In this document: in pieces, positions 35,655 to 43,664 of the stretch
How the letters are laid out: each line of letters opens with the position of its first letter
Numbering within the stretch: position 1 is the first letter of the stretch
NCBI GenBank assembly: GCA_900540855.1
Contig: UQHK01000012.1
Span: forward strand, 1 to 64,000
Direction of reading: 5' to 3'
Length of the DNA stretch: 64,000 nt
Source: an uncultured Collinsella sp.
Lineage (GTDB): Bacteria > Actinomycetota > Coriobacteriia > Coriobacteriales > Coriobacteriaceae
Notes under the pieces: model-generated
Database searches by the model: none
What the model was told of the DNA's origin: nothing
The model's input: the letters and a program-made list of their open reading frames with translations, nothing else
Position numbers and translations under genes: made by a program

Positions 35655-35690
35655 TACAAAAAAGAAGCGGGGCCGAAACCCCACTTCTTT
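35655..35690 (-). terminator. Terminator hairpin in the rimP leader (attenuator)
   Basis: AAAGAAGCGGGG (35661-35672) and CCCCACTTCTTT (35679-35690) form a 12-bp stem with a six-base loop. The one imperfect pair is G-U on the minus-strand RNA and A-C on the plus strand, so the structure is built for minus-strand transcription. It ends in a run of six U about 20 bases before the rimP start and lies only some 20-55 bases after the promoter. Confidence 0.8.
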
Positions 35691-35715
35691 CAATTACAAC
35701 TTCATTTGCAAGCAA

Positions 35716-35744
35716 ACTATACCAATACCTGCACAAACGTGCAA
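35716..35744 (-). promoter_or_regulatory. Promoter of rimP-nusA-infB
   Basis: On the minus strand TTGCAC (35739-35744), 17 bases, TATAGT (35716-35721). Transcription should start near 35709, just before the attenuator hairpin. Confidence 0.75.
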
Positions 35745-35828
35745 CCACAACACAAACCCGCAGGTCAGCCTGAGCACAGGTTCTCCACAAGAAATGGATA
35801 ATTGAGTGTTGTCGCAAGTATCCTTAAT

Positions 35829-35872
35829 CAAAAAGAGGGGCGACTCCCTGCGTAATCGTCCCTCGTTTTTTG
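35829..35872 (-). terminator. Terminator after leuS (probably bidirectional)
   Basis: A stem formed by AAAAAGAGGGGCGA (from 35830) and TCGTCCCTCGTTTTT (to 35870) lies about 25 bases past the leuS stop, with A/T runs on both sides. Confidence 0.75.
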
Positions 35873-35894
35873 ATGCCAGCTATGCGCGCAGCGC

Positions 35895-38471
35895 TTACTT
35901 GACCACCAGGTTAACCAGCTTGCCGGGCACGCAGATGGCCTTGACGACCGTCTTGCCCTCGAGCCACTTGGCAACGGCTTCCTCAGCGGCAGCCTGCATC
36001 TCCTCGTTGGAGGCGTCGCGGGCGACGTCGATGCGGCCACGGACCTTGCCGAGCACCTGTACGACGATCTGCACCGTGTCCTCGATGGACTCGGCCAGGT
36101 CGAACTCGGGCCAGGCGGCGGTGTAGGCGTTGCCCTCGCAGCCAAGTGCCTCATGCCACAGCTCGTCGGCCCAGAACGGGCAGATGGGGGCAAGGACGCT
36201 CACGATATCCTTGGCCACGCCGTAGCACAGCGCCTTGTCGCGATCAGCGCCCTCAGTAGCGTTGAGGTAGGCGCTCGCGGCGTTGACGAGTTCCATGACA
36301 GCCGAGATCGCGGTGTTGAACTGGCCGCGGTCGAAGTCCTCGGTGCACTTGGCGATGGTGCGATGACGCTCGCGATAAAGCTTCTTCGCGACCTCGTCGA
36401 GCACGGACTTGTCAAAGGCCACGTTGGCGTCGCCGGACTGGACGAGCTGCCACACGATACGCCAGGCGCGCTTAATGAAGCGGTTAGCGCCCTCGACGGC
36501 CTTGGGATCCCAGTCGAAATCCTTCTCGGGCGGGGCGATAAACAGGATCGCCAGACGCATAGTGTCGGCGCCGTAGGGCTCGATGACCGAGCTCGGGGGC
36601 ACGACGTTGCCCTTGGACTTGGACATGGTGTCGCCGTTCTCGTCCTTGACCATGCCCTGGCACAGCAGGTTGGTAAAGGGTTCGTCAACGCTCAGCAGGC
36701 CCAGGTCGCGCAGCGCCTTGGTAAAGAAGCGACTGTAGAGCAGGTGCAAAATGGCGTGCTCGATACCGCCGATGTAGTTATCGACGGGCATCCAACGATC
36801 TGCGGCCTCGCGGGAGAAGGGCAGCTCGGCGTTGTGCGGATCGGTATAGCGCAGGTAATACCAGCTGGAGCAGGTGAAGGTGTCCATGGTATCGGTCTCA
36901 CGCTTGGCCGGACGGCCGCAGACCGGGCAGGTGGTCTCGTAGAACTCCTTGCACTCGGCGAGGGTCTCGCCGGCACCCAGGTCCAGGTTCTCGGGCAGCG
37001 TCACCGGCAGCTGGTCCTCGGGCACGGGCACGATGCCGCAGTGCTCGCAATGGATGGCCGGGATGGGGTTACCCCAATAACGCTGACGGCTGATGAGCCA
37101 GTCGCGCAGACGGAACTCGACCTTGCGGCGGCCGCAGCCCATGGCCTCGAGGTCGGCCACGATTGCAGCCTCGCCCTCGGAGTGCTTGCCACCGCGCATG
37201 CCGGTGTACTTGCCGGACTGGACGAGCGTGCCCTCGGCAGCGTGGGCGCAGTCCCAGTCGACAGTCTCGGCATGGAAGGTATCGATGGTCTCGCCGCTGG
37301 CCTCGACGGCAGCGCGGTCGTCATCGTCCAGGATAATCGGCACAATAGGCAGGTCATACTTGCGGGCGAACTCAAAGTCGCGCTGGTCGCCGCAAGGAAC
37401 AGCCATGACGGCACCGGTGCCGTAGTCGGACACGACGTAGTCGGCAACCCACACGGGGACCTTCTCGCCGTTGACGGGGTTCACCACGTAGCGGCCGGTA
37501 AAAGCACCGTGCTTCTCGAGGGTGCCCTGGGCACGCTCGACGGCAGAGATATGCTTGGAGTCCTCGACGATCTTAGTCACGGCCTCCTCGTACTCCGTGC
37601 CCTCGACGAGCTCGTGCAGACGAGCGTACTCGGGAGCCAGGACAAAGAAGGAGACACCGAAGAGCGTGTCGGCTCGCGTGGTGAAGACGGTGATCTTACC
37701 CTCGTCGCCTTCGATGGGCTCGCCATCCTTGTCGCACAGGGTAAAGTCGACCTCGGCGCCCTCGGAACGACCGATCCAGTTGGCCTGCATCTGCTTGACG
37801 CGCTCGGGCCAGCCGGGGAGCTTCTCCAGGTCATCGAGCAGCTCCTGAGAGTACTCGGTAATCTTGAAGTACCACTGCTCCAGGTCGCGCTTCTCGGGCT
37901 CGGTGCCGCAGCGCCAGCACTTGCCCTCGGTGACCTGCTCGTTGGCCAGAACGGTCTTGCAGGTGGGGCACCAGTTGACCGGGTTCTTCTTGCGGTAGAC
38001 CAGGCCCTTTTCCCACAACTTCTCAAAGATCCACTGACCCCAACGGTAATAATCGGGGCTGCAGGTCTTAACCATGCGATCCAGATCGTAGGAGAAGCCC
38101 ATGCGCTTCATCGTGGCGAGCGCCTGGTCCATGTTCTTATACGTCCAGGCGGCAGCCTGCGTGTTGTGCTTGATGGCGGCGTTCTCGGCAGGTAGGCCAA
38201 AGGCGTCAAAGCCGATGGGGTGCAGCACATCGTAGCCGCGCATGCGGGCCTGACGGGCCATGGCATCGCCGATGGTATAGTTGCGCGCGTGGCCCATGTG
38301 CAGGTCGCCCGACGGATACGGGAACATCTCGAGCACGTACTTCTTGGGCTTGCTGGCGTCGGTGTCGACGGCAAAGAGGTTGGAGTCCTCCCAGGCCTTC
38401 ATCCACTTGGACTCAATGGCCTGCGCGTCGTAGGCAGGGATCTCATCCTTATGATCTGTGCAATCGCACAT
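35895..38471 (-). CDS. leuS: Leucyl-tRNA synthetase
   Basis: An 858-residue class I synthetase. HIGH-type motif PSGDLHMGHARN (about 53-64), a zinc-ribbon WCPTCKTVLANEQV (about 154-167), an editing domain with the family threonine-rich region, KMSKS as TMSKSKGN (about 619-626), and a C-terminal anticodon domain. The start ATG at 38469-38471 follows AAGGAG. A long stem (38495-38613) precedes it. Confidence 0.97.
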   Translation of the reverse strand: MCDCTDHKDEIPAYDAQAIESKWMKAWEDSNLFAVDTDASKPKKYVLEMFPYPSGDLHMGHARNYTIGDAMARQARMRGYDVLHPIGFDAFGLPAENAAIKHNTQAAAWTYKNMDQALATMKRMGFSYDLDRMVKTCSPDYYRWGQWIFEKLWEKGLVYRKKNPVNWCPTCKTVLANEQVTEGKCWRCGTEPEKRDLEQWYFKITEYSQELLDDLEKLPGWPERVKQMQANWIGRSEGAEVDFTLCDKDGEPIEGDEGKITVFTTRADTLFGVSFFVLAPEYARLHELVEGTEYEEAVTKIVEDSKHISAVERAQGTLEKHGAFTGRYVVNPVNGEKVPVWVADYVVSDYGTGAVMAVPCGDQRDFEFARKYDLPIVPIILDDDDRAAVEASGETIDTFHAETVDWDCAHAAEGTLVQSGKYTGMRGGKHSEGEAAIVADLEAMGCGRRKVEFRLRDWLISRQRYWGNPIPAIHCEHCGIVPVPEDQLPVTLPENLDLGAGETLAECKEFYETTCPVCGRPAKRETDTMDTFTCSSWYYLRYTDPHNAELPFSREAADRWMPVDNYIGGIEHAILHLLYSRFFTKALRDLGLLSVDEPFTNLLCQGMVKDENGDTMSKSKGNVVPPSSVIEPYGADTMRLAILFIAPPEKDFDWDPKAVEGANRFIKRAWRIVWQLVQSGDANVAFDKSVLDEVAKKLYRERHRTIAKCTEDFDRGQFNTAISAVMELVNAASAYLNATEGADRDKALCYGVAKDIVSVLAPICPFWADELWHEALGCEGNAYTAAWPEFDLAESIEDTVQIVVQVLGKVRGRIDVARDASNEEMQAAAEEAVAKWLEGKTVVKAICVPGKLVNLVVK

Positions 38472-38494
38472 ATCAGCTCCTTTAATCTTTAATG

Positions 38495-38613
38495 GGGTCG
38501 GTCGGCTTAGCTTTATTCGCTACTGCGGACAGTCCTGCGCAAGACGAAGAGCACATTAAGTGCTCTTCTTTGCGTGCGGAACTTGTAGCGAACAAAGCTA
38601 AGCCGCCCGACCC
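38495..38613 (-). promoter_or_regulatory. Structured leader RNA before leuS
   Basis: Arms 38495-38523 and 38585-38613 are 29-base inverted repeats with two differences; one becomes G-U only in the minus-strand RNA. An inner hairpin AAGAGCAC/GTGCTCTT (about 38546-38571) lies in the 61-base loop. The stem ends about 24 bases before the leuS start and just short of its ribosome site. There is no U tract, no T-box signature and no terminator-antiterminator pair that I can see, so this is not a standard T-box leader. Confidence 0.6.
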
Positions 38614-38647
38614 TAAGGTTAACTTGACTGATGATAGCAAATACAAC

Positions 38648-38682
38648 AAGCGAGATGCCTGCGACTTGCAGGCATCTCGCTT
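38648..38682 (-). terminator. Terminator after guaB
   Basis: A perfect 15-bp stem (38648-38662 with 38668-38682, five-base loop) is followed on the minus strand by TTGTTGTATTT. It lies 49 bases past the guaB stop. Confidence 0.85.
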
Positions 38683-38730
38683 TATCTAAATAACGTGGTT
38701 GAGGCTCAACCTTTATGTGCAGGTCTTATC

Positions 38731-40242
38731 TTATCGATACGTTACGCTCTGTTGGGAGTCCTTGACTACGACGTCGTGGGCTCCGCCTTCGACGATCGAG
38801 GTCGAGGAGACCAAGGTCAGACGTGCCTTTTCCTGGAGCTCGGGGATCGAGAGGGCGCCGCAGTTGCACATCGTGGACTTGACCTTGTAGAGCGTGCCGC
38901 CCACACCGTCCTTGAGGGAGCCGGCGTAGGGAACGTAGGAGTCGACGCCCTCGACGAAGCTGAGCTTCGCGGCGCCGCCCAGGTCGTAGCGCTGCCAGTT
39001 GCGGGCACGCGCAGAACCCTCGCCCCAGTACTCCTTCATGTACTGACCGTTGACGTTGACGCGCTCGGTCGGGCTCTCGTCAAAGCGGGCGAAGTAACGG
39101 CCCAGCATCATAAAGTCGGCACCCATGGCAAGGGCGAGCGTCATGTGGTAGTCGTAGACGATACCGCCGTCGGAGCACACGGGCACGTAGACACCGGTCT
39201 CCTCGTAGTACTCGTCACGGGCGCGGCAGACGTCGATCAGCGCGGTGGCCTGGCCACGGCCGATGCCCTTGGTCTCGCGGGTGATGCAAATGGAACCGCC
39301 GCCGATACCGACCTTGATGAAGTCGGCCCCGCAGTCGGCCAAGAAGCGGAAGCCCTCGGCGTCGACGACGTTACCGGCACCGACCTTGACGTCCTCGCCG
39401 TAGTTGGCGCGGATCCACTCGATGGTGCGCTTCTGCCACTCGCTGAAGCCCTCGGAAGAATCGATGCACAGGACATCGGCACCGGCCTCGATGAGCAGCG
39501 GCACGCGCTCGGCATAGTCGCGGGTATTGATACCGGCGCCGACCATATAGCGCTTGTCGTTATCGAGCAGCTCGTTGGGGTTGGTCTTGTGGCTGTCGTA
39601 GTCCTTGCGGAAGACGATGCCCATAAGGTGATCGTTGTCGTCGACGATAGGTAGGGCGTTGAGCTTGTTGTCCCAGATGACGTCGTTGGCAACCTTGAGG
39701 CTGATGTTCTTGTCGCCCACGATGAGCTGCTCGCGCGGGGTCATGAACTCGGAGACCTTCTTCTGGTGGTCATCGCGGCTGGGACGATAGTCACGGCTGG
39801 TGACAATGCCCAGGAGCTTGCCCTTGGGAGTGCCGTCGTCGGTGACCGGCATGGTGGAGTGGCCGGTCTTCTCCTTAAGCTCGATGACCTGCTCCATGGT
39901 CATGTCGGGTGTCAGCGTGGAATCGGACTGAACGAAGCCAGCCTTGTGATCCTTGACGGCCTTGACCATAGCAGCCTCGGACTCGGGGGTCTGAGAACCG
40001 TAAATGAAGGACAGGCCACCCTCGGTAGCGAGCGCGACACCCATGTCGACGCCCGAGACGGACTGCATGATGGCGGAAACCATGGGGATGTTCAGGGTGA
40101 TTGCCGGCTTCTCACCGCGCTTGAAGCGGGTTAGCGGCGTCTTAAGAGAGACGTTGTTGGGGATGCACTGCGAAGACGAGTAACCAGGGACCAGCAGATA
40201 CTCCGAAAACGTGTGGGACTCACCGGGAAAGAACGTAGCCAT
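38731..40242 (-). CDS. guaB: IMP dehydrogenase
   Basis: A 503-residue enzyme that oxidises IMP to XMP for GMP synthesis. Catalytic loop GIGGGSICITRE (about 311-322) with the active Cys, upstream VGAGNVVDAEGF, and a Bateman module with two CBS-like repeats (about 95-215) between the barrel halves. The C-terminal flap has KEYWGEGSARARNWQRY with the conserved Arg. It stands between the leuS leader and the ModE-like gene. Confidence 0.93.
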   Translation of the reverse strand: MATFFPGESHTFSEYLLVPGYSSSQCIPNNVSLKTPLTRFKRGEKPAITLNIPMVSAIMQSVSGVDMGVALATEGGLSFIYGSQTPESEAAMVKAVKDHKAGFVQSDSTLTPDMTMEQVIELKEKTGHSTMPVTDDGTPKGKLLGIVTSRDYRPSRDDHQKKVSEFMTPREQLIVGDKNISLKVANDVIWDNKLNALPIVDDNDHLMGIVFRKDYDSHKTNPNELLDNDKRYMVGAGINTRDYAERVPLLIEAGADVLCIDSSEGFSEWQKRTIEWIRANYGEDVKVGAGNVVDAEGFRFLADCGADFIKVGIGGGSICITRETKGIGRGQATALIDVCRARDEYYEETGVYVPVCSDGGIVYDYHMTLALAMGADFMMLGRYFARFDESPTERVNVNGQYMKEYWGEGSARARNWQRYDLGGAAKLSFVEGVDSYVPYAGSLKDGVGGTLYKVKSTMCNCGALSIPELQEKARLTLVSSTSIVEGGAHDVVVKDSQQSVTYR

Positions 40243-40321
40243 GTTTCTCCTTTTTCCATGCGACCGGTCGGCTGCAGGCCTCGTAGGACCCAGCCCAACC
40301 TTGGGCGCCCAATACTGGGGA

Positions 40322-40350
40322 AGTATCTTAACGCACTTTGACTGCTACAA
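40322..40350 (-). promoter_or_regulatory. Possible guaB promoter
   Basis: On the minus strand TTGTAG (40345-40350), 17 bases, GATACT (40322-40327), about 80 bases before the guaB ATG. Confidence 0.4.
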
Positions 40351-40426
40351 TGCATGGTTTAGAAAGAGCACACGAGGGTTTGACGCAGGCTTTGCGTTTG
40401 CCCAGCAAACACTTTAGCGGGAAGAC

Positions 40427-40783
40427 GTGAAGCACATGGAGTACAAGACGACGGCAAAGCTGGTCATTCAAGCGTGCGACAAAGATCTGCCGGGCGTGTT
40501 CGGCCACGGTTGTGTCTTGCTGCTGCAGGGCATCGCCCGCGAGCACTCGCTCAACCGCGCCGCCAAGAGCATGGGCATGGCGTATTCTAAGGCCTGGCGC
40601 ATCGTGAACGAGGCCGAAGGGCAGCTGGGATGCAAACTCATCGAGCGCGACGGCGCACGCGGATCCACGCTCACGCCGGCCGGCGAGCGAGCCATAGCGG
40701 TCTACGAGGAGCTACAGGCCGATATCAACAACGTCATCGCTGCCAAGGCCGACGCCCTCATCGCCAACATCAACGCGGAGTAG
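40427..40783 (+). CDS. ModE-type winged-helix regulator (LysR-like HTH only)
   Basis: A 118-residue protein made of one DNA-binding domain like the N-terminus of ModE: LLLQGIAREHSLNRAAKSMG, then MAYSKAWRIVNEAEGQLGCK and TLTPAGERAI. It has no molybdate-binding (Mop) domain, so the ligand is unknown; such short versions are usual in anaerobes. The frame starts at GTG 40427 with a weak ribosome site; ATG at 40436 is possible. It is divergent from guaB. Confidence 0.82.
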   Translation: MKHMEYKTTAKLVIQACDKDLPGVFGHGCVLLLQGIAREHSLNRAAKSMGMAYSKAWRIVNEAEGQLGCKLIERDGARGSTLTPAGERAIAVYEELQADINNVIAAKADALIANINAE

Positions 40784-40836
40784 TCCTTTTGGGCGGTTTT
40801 TAGCCCACAGCGCCCTCGGGTTGAGGCTCGCGCCAC

Positions 40837-40985
40837 AAAACGGGCCCATCTACTACGTTTAGTTGAATACCCACGACCATACCGGACATTATGAAATTAA
40901 AACCGCTGGTAAACAGCTTGGTTATTTTCAAAATAGGCGGGTGTGGTCGACCCCTATTGCTTAAACGTAGTAAATAGGCCGTTTT
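40837..40985. repeat. MITE-like element with terminal inverted repeats
   Basis: The left end (40837-40861) and right end (40962-40985) are inverted copies of about 24 bases with three differences, both built on CTACTACGTTTA. The inner 100 bases are AT-rich and code for nothing. The element fills the gap between the ModE-like gene and the PLP enzyme gene. No target-site duplication is obvious. Confidence 0.5.
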
Positions 40986-41006
40986 CGTGACACAGACCCC
41001 GATTAG

Positions 41007-41999
41007 CTACTTGCGAAGGGCGTTATCGAGAGTGGCAGCCACCTGCAGAGGGTCGTCTGTGCCGGCGAAGAGGCGGATGGCGCTCCCCTGCTTGCCGCGT
41101 GGGGCCGAAAGGCGTGTCGTTGCGCCGCCGGCGGGCGACGTGCGGAACTCCCCCGGCAATGTGTCGAACAGCTCACCCGCACTTCGCTCGATAAGGTCAA
41201 ACTCAACTGCCGGGCCAAAGCCGTGCTCGAGGATTCCCGTTGCAACCGCATGATCGGGATGCGAACCCAGCCCTGGATAGCGCACGTTGCGCACCATCTC
41301 GTTGGCAGCCAGATACTCGGCCAGTGCACGTGCGCGGTCGAAGTGAGCCTGCATGCGAGCATCGAGCGAGTCCAGCCCGCGCTCCAGCACGTCGGCCTCG
41401 TCAGCAGTCAAATCAAGCTTGGCCAAGCCGCAGCCCTCAAGCAGGGCATGCGTGCACTCGGCAGCTGCATCCACACGATGGCGCTTGAGCTGCGAGCGCG
41501 CCACCGAGACGGCGACGAGCTTGCGCGGAGCTTCGCCGGCACACACACGGTCGAGTGCCTCGAGCGACAGCGCGGCACCCAGCCGCAGCGAATCGCAGCC
41601 AAAAGCCGACGCCACGGTGTTGTCCACAACCAGCAGCGCATGAGCCTCACGCGCCGCCCGACCCAGCGCGCGCAAATCGGGAACACGCAGGCCAAAGCCG
41701 CCGATTGAATTCACAAACCACCACAGGTGCGGCACCTCGGCATCAAACGCGGTGGCAAAACCCTCGGACGCGGCGGCAAACGCCGCAACCGACGGCTCCC
41801 CCACGAGCACAACGTCGCAGGCATCAAAGCCGCGCGCAAACGCATCGGCAAAGTCATCGGCAAACACGACCAGGCGATCGCTGGGACGCACAATCCCCAG
41901 CAGCGACAGCGCCGCCGGCACGTGCGAGGCCGCAACAAGACGCGCCTCACGCGCACCAGCCCTGACAGCCCAGTCCTCTTCTAACTGTTGCACGTCCAC
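41007..41999 (-). CDS. Cys/Met-metabolism PLP-fold protein, apparently lacking the active lysine
   Basis: A 330-residue fold-type I PLP protein resembling cystathionine gamma-synthase/beta-lyase. The PLP-binding Asp is in LLVVDNTVAS (Asp126). Where relatives have HSATKF, this protein has VSVARSQLKRH, so the Schiff-base Lys aligns with Arg168 and the nearest Lys is residue 172. The N-terminus is shorter than in the family. It may be inactive or use another residue. Start GTG at 41997-41999 with a weak ribosome site. Confidence 0.6.
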   Translation of the reverse strand: MDVQQLEEDWAVRAGAREARLVAASHVPAALSLLGIVRPSDRLVVFADDFADAFARGFDACDVVLVGEPSVAAFAAASEGFATAFDAEVPHLWWFVNSIGGFGLRVPDLRALGRAAREAHALLVVDNTVASAFGCDSLRLGAALSLEALDRVCAGEAPRKLVAVSVARSQLKRHRVDAAAECTHALLEGCGLAKLDLTADEADVLERGLDSLDARMQAHFDRARALAEYLAANEMVRNVRYPGLGSHPDHAVATGILEHGFGPAVEFDLIERSAGELFDTLPGEFRTSPAGGATTRLSAPRGKQGSAIRLFAGTDDPLQVAATLDNALRK

Positions 42000-42067
42000 G
42001 CAACACCGTCCCCAAAAACCGAACCGAATAAACCATTCATGAAGATCGTACGCCAGCGAGCGGGCAG

Positions 42068-42151
42068 CTGCCGTGGCGAGGTGCCGCGAAAGAGGAGCGA
42101 CGCGTACTTTATGTACGCAAGCGACGGTTTGAGCGGCAGATCGCCCGGCAG
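42068..42151. repeat. Compound palindromic element
   Basis: A set of nested pairs: CTGCCG (42068) with CGGCAG (to 42151), GGCGA with TCGCC, TGCCGC with GCGGCA, and an inner GCGTAC/GTACGC pair (42102-42118). It folds into one long interrupted stem, lies in the 204-base gap before the DUF4956 gene and codes for nothing. It looks like a dispersed REP-type unit or small structured RNA. Confidence 0.5.
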
Positions 42152-42173
42152 ATGTCCGCGCAGCGTCGAGCGG

Positions 42174-42197
42174 TCCGGCGTTTGTTAAAACGCCGGA
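42174..42197. terminator. Hairpin after the DUF4956 gene
   Basis: TCCGGCGTTT (42174-42183) pairs perfectly with AAACGCCGGA (42188-42197), seven bases past the DUF4956 stop. No U tract follows, so termination is likely but unproven. It would end the pel-like operon. Confidence 0.5.
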
Positions 42198-42203
42198 ACA
42201 AAA

Positions 42204-42869
42204 TCACCCGTGATATTCGCCGTTGTACTGGATGAGCGTTAGATCTTCCACACCATCGAGCGCGCGGATGGCGTCGGCATAGGGCATATCCACGCCGTCC
42301 GAGAACACCTCGACGGCCATCTCCACCCTGTCACCGCGCATGGTCTTGGATTTAACGGTGAACTTGGTGCGCCCAAATGCACGCACGATATCGTCGCCGG
42401 TGGTCTGACCCGTGTAGTGGATGACCATCATGTACACGCGCGCCTTGTCCTGGTGGCTCGCAAAGCCGGCAATCATCACCACGATCACCACCGCCGTGAG
42501 CCCCACGAGCGCATACATACCGGCTCCCGCCGTAATGCCCGTGGTAATGGACCAAAACAGATACAGCAGGTCGAGCGGGTCCTTGACCGCCGTACGGTAG
42601 CGGACGATAGACAGAGCACCGACCATACCGAGCGAGATGACCACATTCGTCGAGATCGCGAGCGTGACCATGCAGGTGAGCACGCACATGCCCACGAGCG
42701 TTACAGCAAAACTGCGCGAATAGACCACGCCGGTAAAAAAGCGCTTGTACACGTAATAGATCAGGATGCCCATGGCGAGCGCCACAAGCAGCGAAAGGCC
42801 GATCTTGGCAGGGTCGACCTGGCCAAACGCCTCCAAGACGGAGTTCTTAAAAAAGTCCCTGGTGCTCAT
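42204..42869 (-). CDS. DUF4956 membrane protein
   Basis: A 221-residue protein with four predicted membrane segments (about 23-42, 52-74, 78-97, 114-134) and a cytoplasmic C-terminal domain. The signature SLGMVGALSIVRYRTAVKD (about 79-97) identifies DUF4956. Its function is unknown; relatives sit next to VTC-domain and CotH genes, as here. It is the last gene of the eight-gene operon, just after the VTC gene. Confidence 0.85.
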   Translation of the reverse strand: MSTRDFFKNSVLEAFGQVDPAKIGLSLLVALAMGILIYYVYKRFFTGVVYSRSFAVTLVGMCVLTCMVTLAISTNVVISLGMVGALSIVRYRTAVKDPLDLLYLFWSITTGITAGAGMYALVGLTAVVIVVMIAGFASHQDKARVYMMVIHYTGQTTGDDIVRAFGRTKFTVKSKTMRGDRVEMAVEVFSDGVDMPYADAIRALDGVEDLTLIQYNGEYHG

Positions 42870-42872
42870 GGT

Positions 42873-43664
42873 CTAAATATCCCCTCGGTTCCCAAAATCC
42901 GATTCCCAGTAGTTAAAACCGCGCAGGTAGGCGGTCTTGTCATAACACAGGCAGTACTTAGAGACCGCCGTGAGTTCGGCCGCACCTGGCGGCACCATAT
43001 CGCGCACCAGCTGTGGGCAAAACTCGGTAAACTTGACCTCCATCACCAGCTTGCCGGGCTCCAGCACGGGCAACGCGGGCAACGTCGCGTCAAAGATGTC
43101 AAAGCTTCCCACCGCCGCACGCACGTTGCTATCAAAGGTAATGCGCACGGTGCCCTCGTCCATCACCCACGGCTCACGCTCGTAGTCCACGATGGTCCGC
43201 GGGCGCATCATGTTGCAGATGCACTCGATGTAGAACTCGCGACAGAGCGGATAAGGGCTCCTCAGCAAAAAGTCGTAGTCGCCGGCCAGAATCTGCTCAA
43301 ACTCGCCACGCGTGAGTGGCGCGTCCTCCTTGTAGATCCAGCTGCCGTACTTCTTTTTGCGCTCGAGCTTAATCACCTTGTCGCCGCCGTTATAGATGCG
43401 CACGCGATATTTTTTTCGCATAAGAATACCGGCGTCTTTTTCCTCGTAGGCCGAGTTGCAGTAGTCGTCAAAGTACAGGCTGCGAATGGTGTAAACACCC
43501 GCCCGCGCATACTTGTCCAGTTTAAAAACCGGCGCCATGCGGCAGGCAAGCGCAGCGTGCTCGCCCTCGTTAATGAGATATTTGAGCTCGTGGCGGTAAC
43601 GCTCCTGCGTGGCACGCACAGGCGGAGCCGTAAGGCGCTCAAGCAGCGCGCTAGCCCTCCTCAT
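42873..43664 (-). CDS. VTC-domain protein (polyphosphate-polymerase type)
   Basis: A 263-residue protein of the VTC superfamily, a triphosphate-tunnel fold: RHELKYLINEGEHAAL (start), TIRSLYFDDYCNSAYEEKDA, RKKYRVRIYN, KLERKKKYGSWIYKE, and VMEVKFTEFCPQLVRDMV. In yeast Vtc4 this fold makes polyphosphate; bacterial versions near CotH and DUF4956 have no proven activity. I start at ATG 43664, which is preceded by GGAGG and lies 14 bases inside the cotH-like gene. There is no membrane segment. Confidence 0.82.
   Translation of the reverse strand: MRRASALLERLTAPPVRATQERYRHELKYLINEGEHAALACRMAPVFKLDKYARAGVYTIRSLYFDDYCNSAYEEKDAGILMRKKYRVRIYNGGDKVIKLERKKKYGSWIYKEDAPLTRGEFEQILAGDYDFLLRSPYPLCREFYIECICNMMRPRTIVDYEREPWVMDEGTVRITFDSNVRAAVGSFDIFDATLPALPVLEPGKLVMEVKFTEFCPQLVRDMVPPGAAELTAVSKYCLCYDKTAYLRGFNYWESDFGNRGDI

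Noticed and set aside
38495..38613. T-box riboswitch before leuS
   Set aside because: I searched for the T-box GGNACC-type sequence, specifier loop and antiterminator and found none; only a long stem is present.
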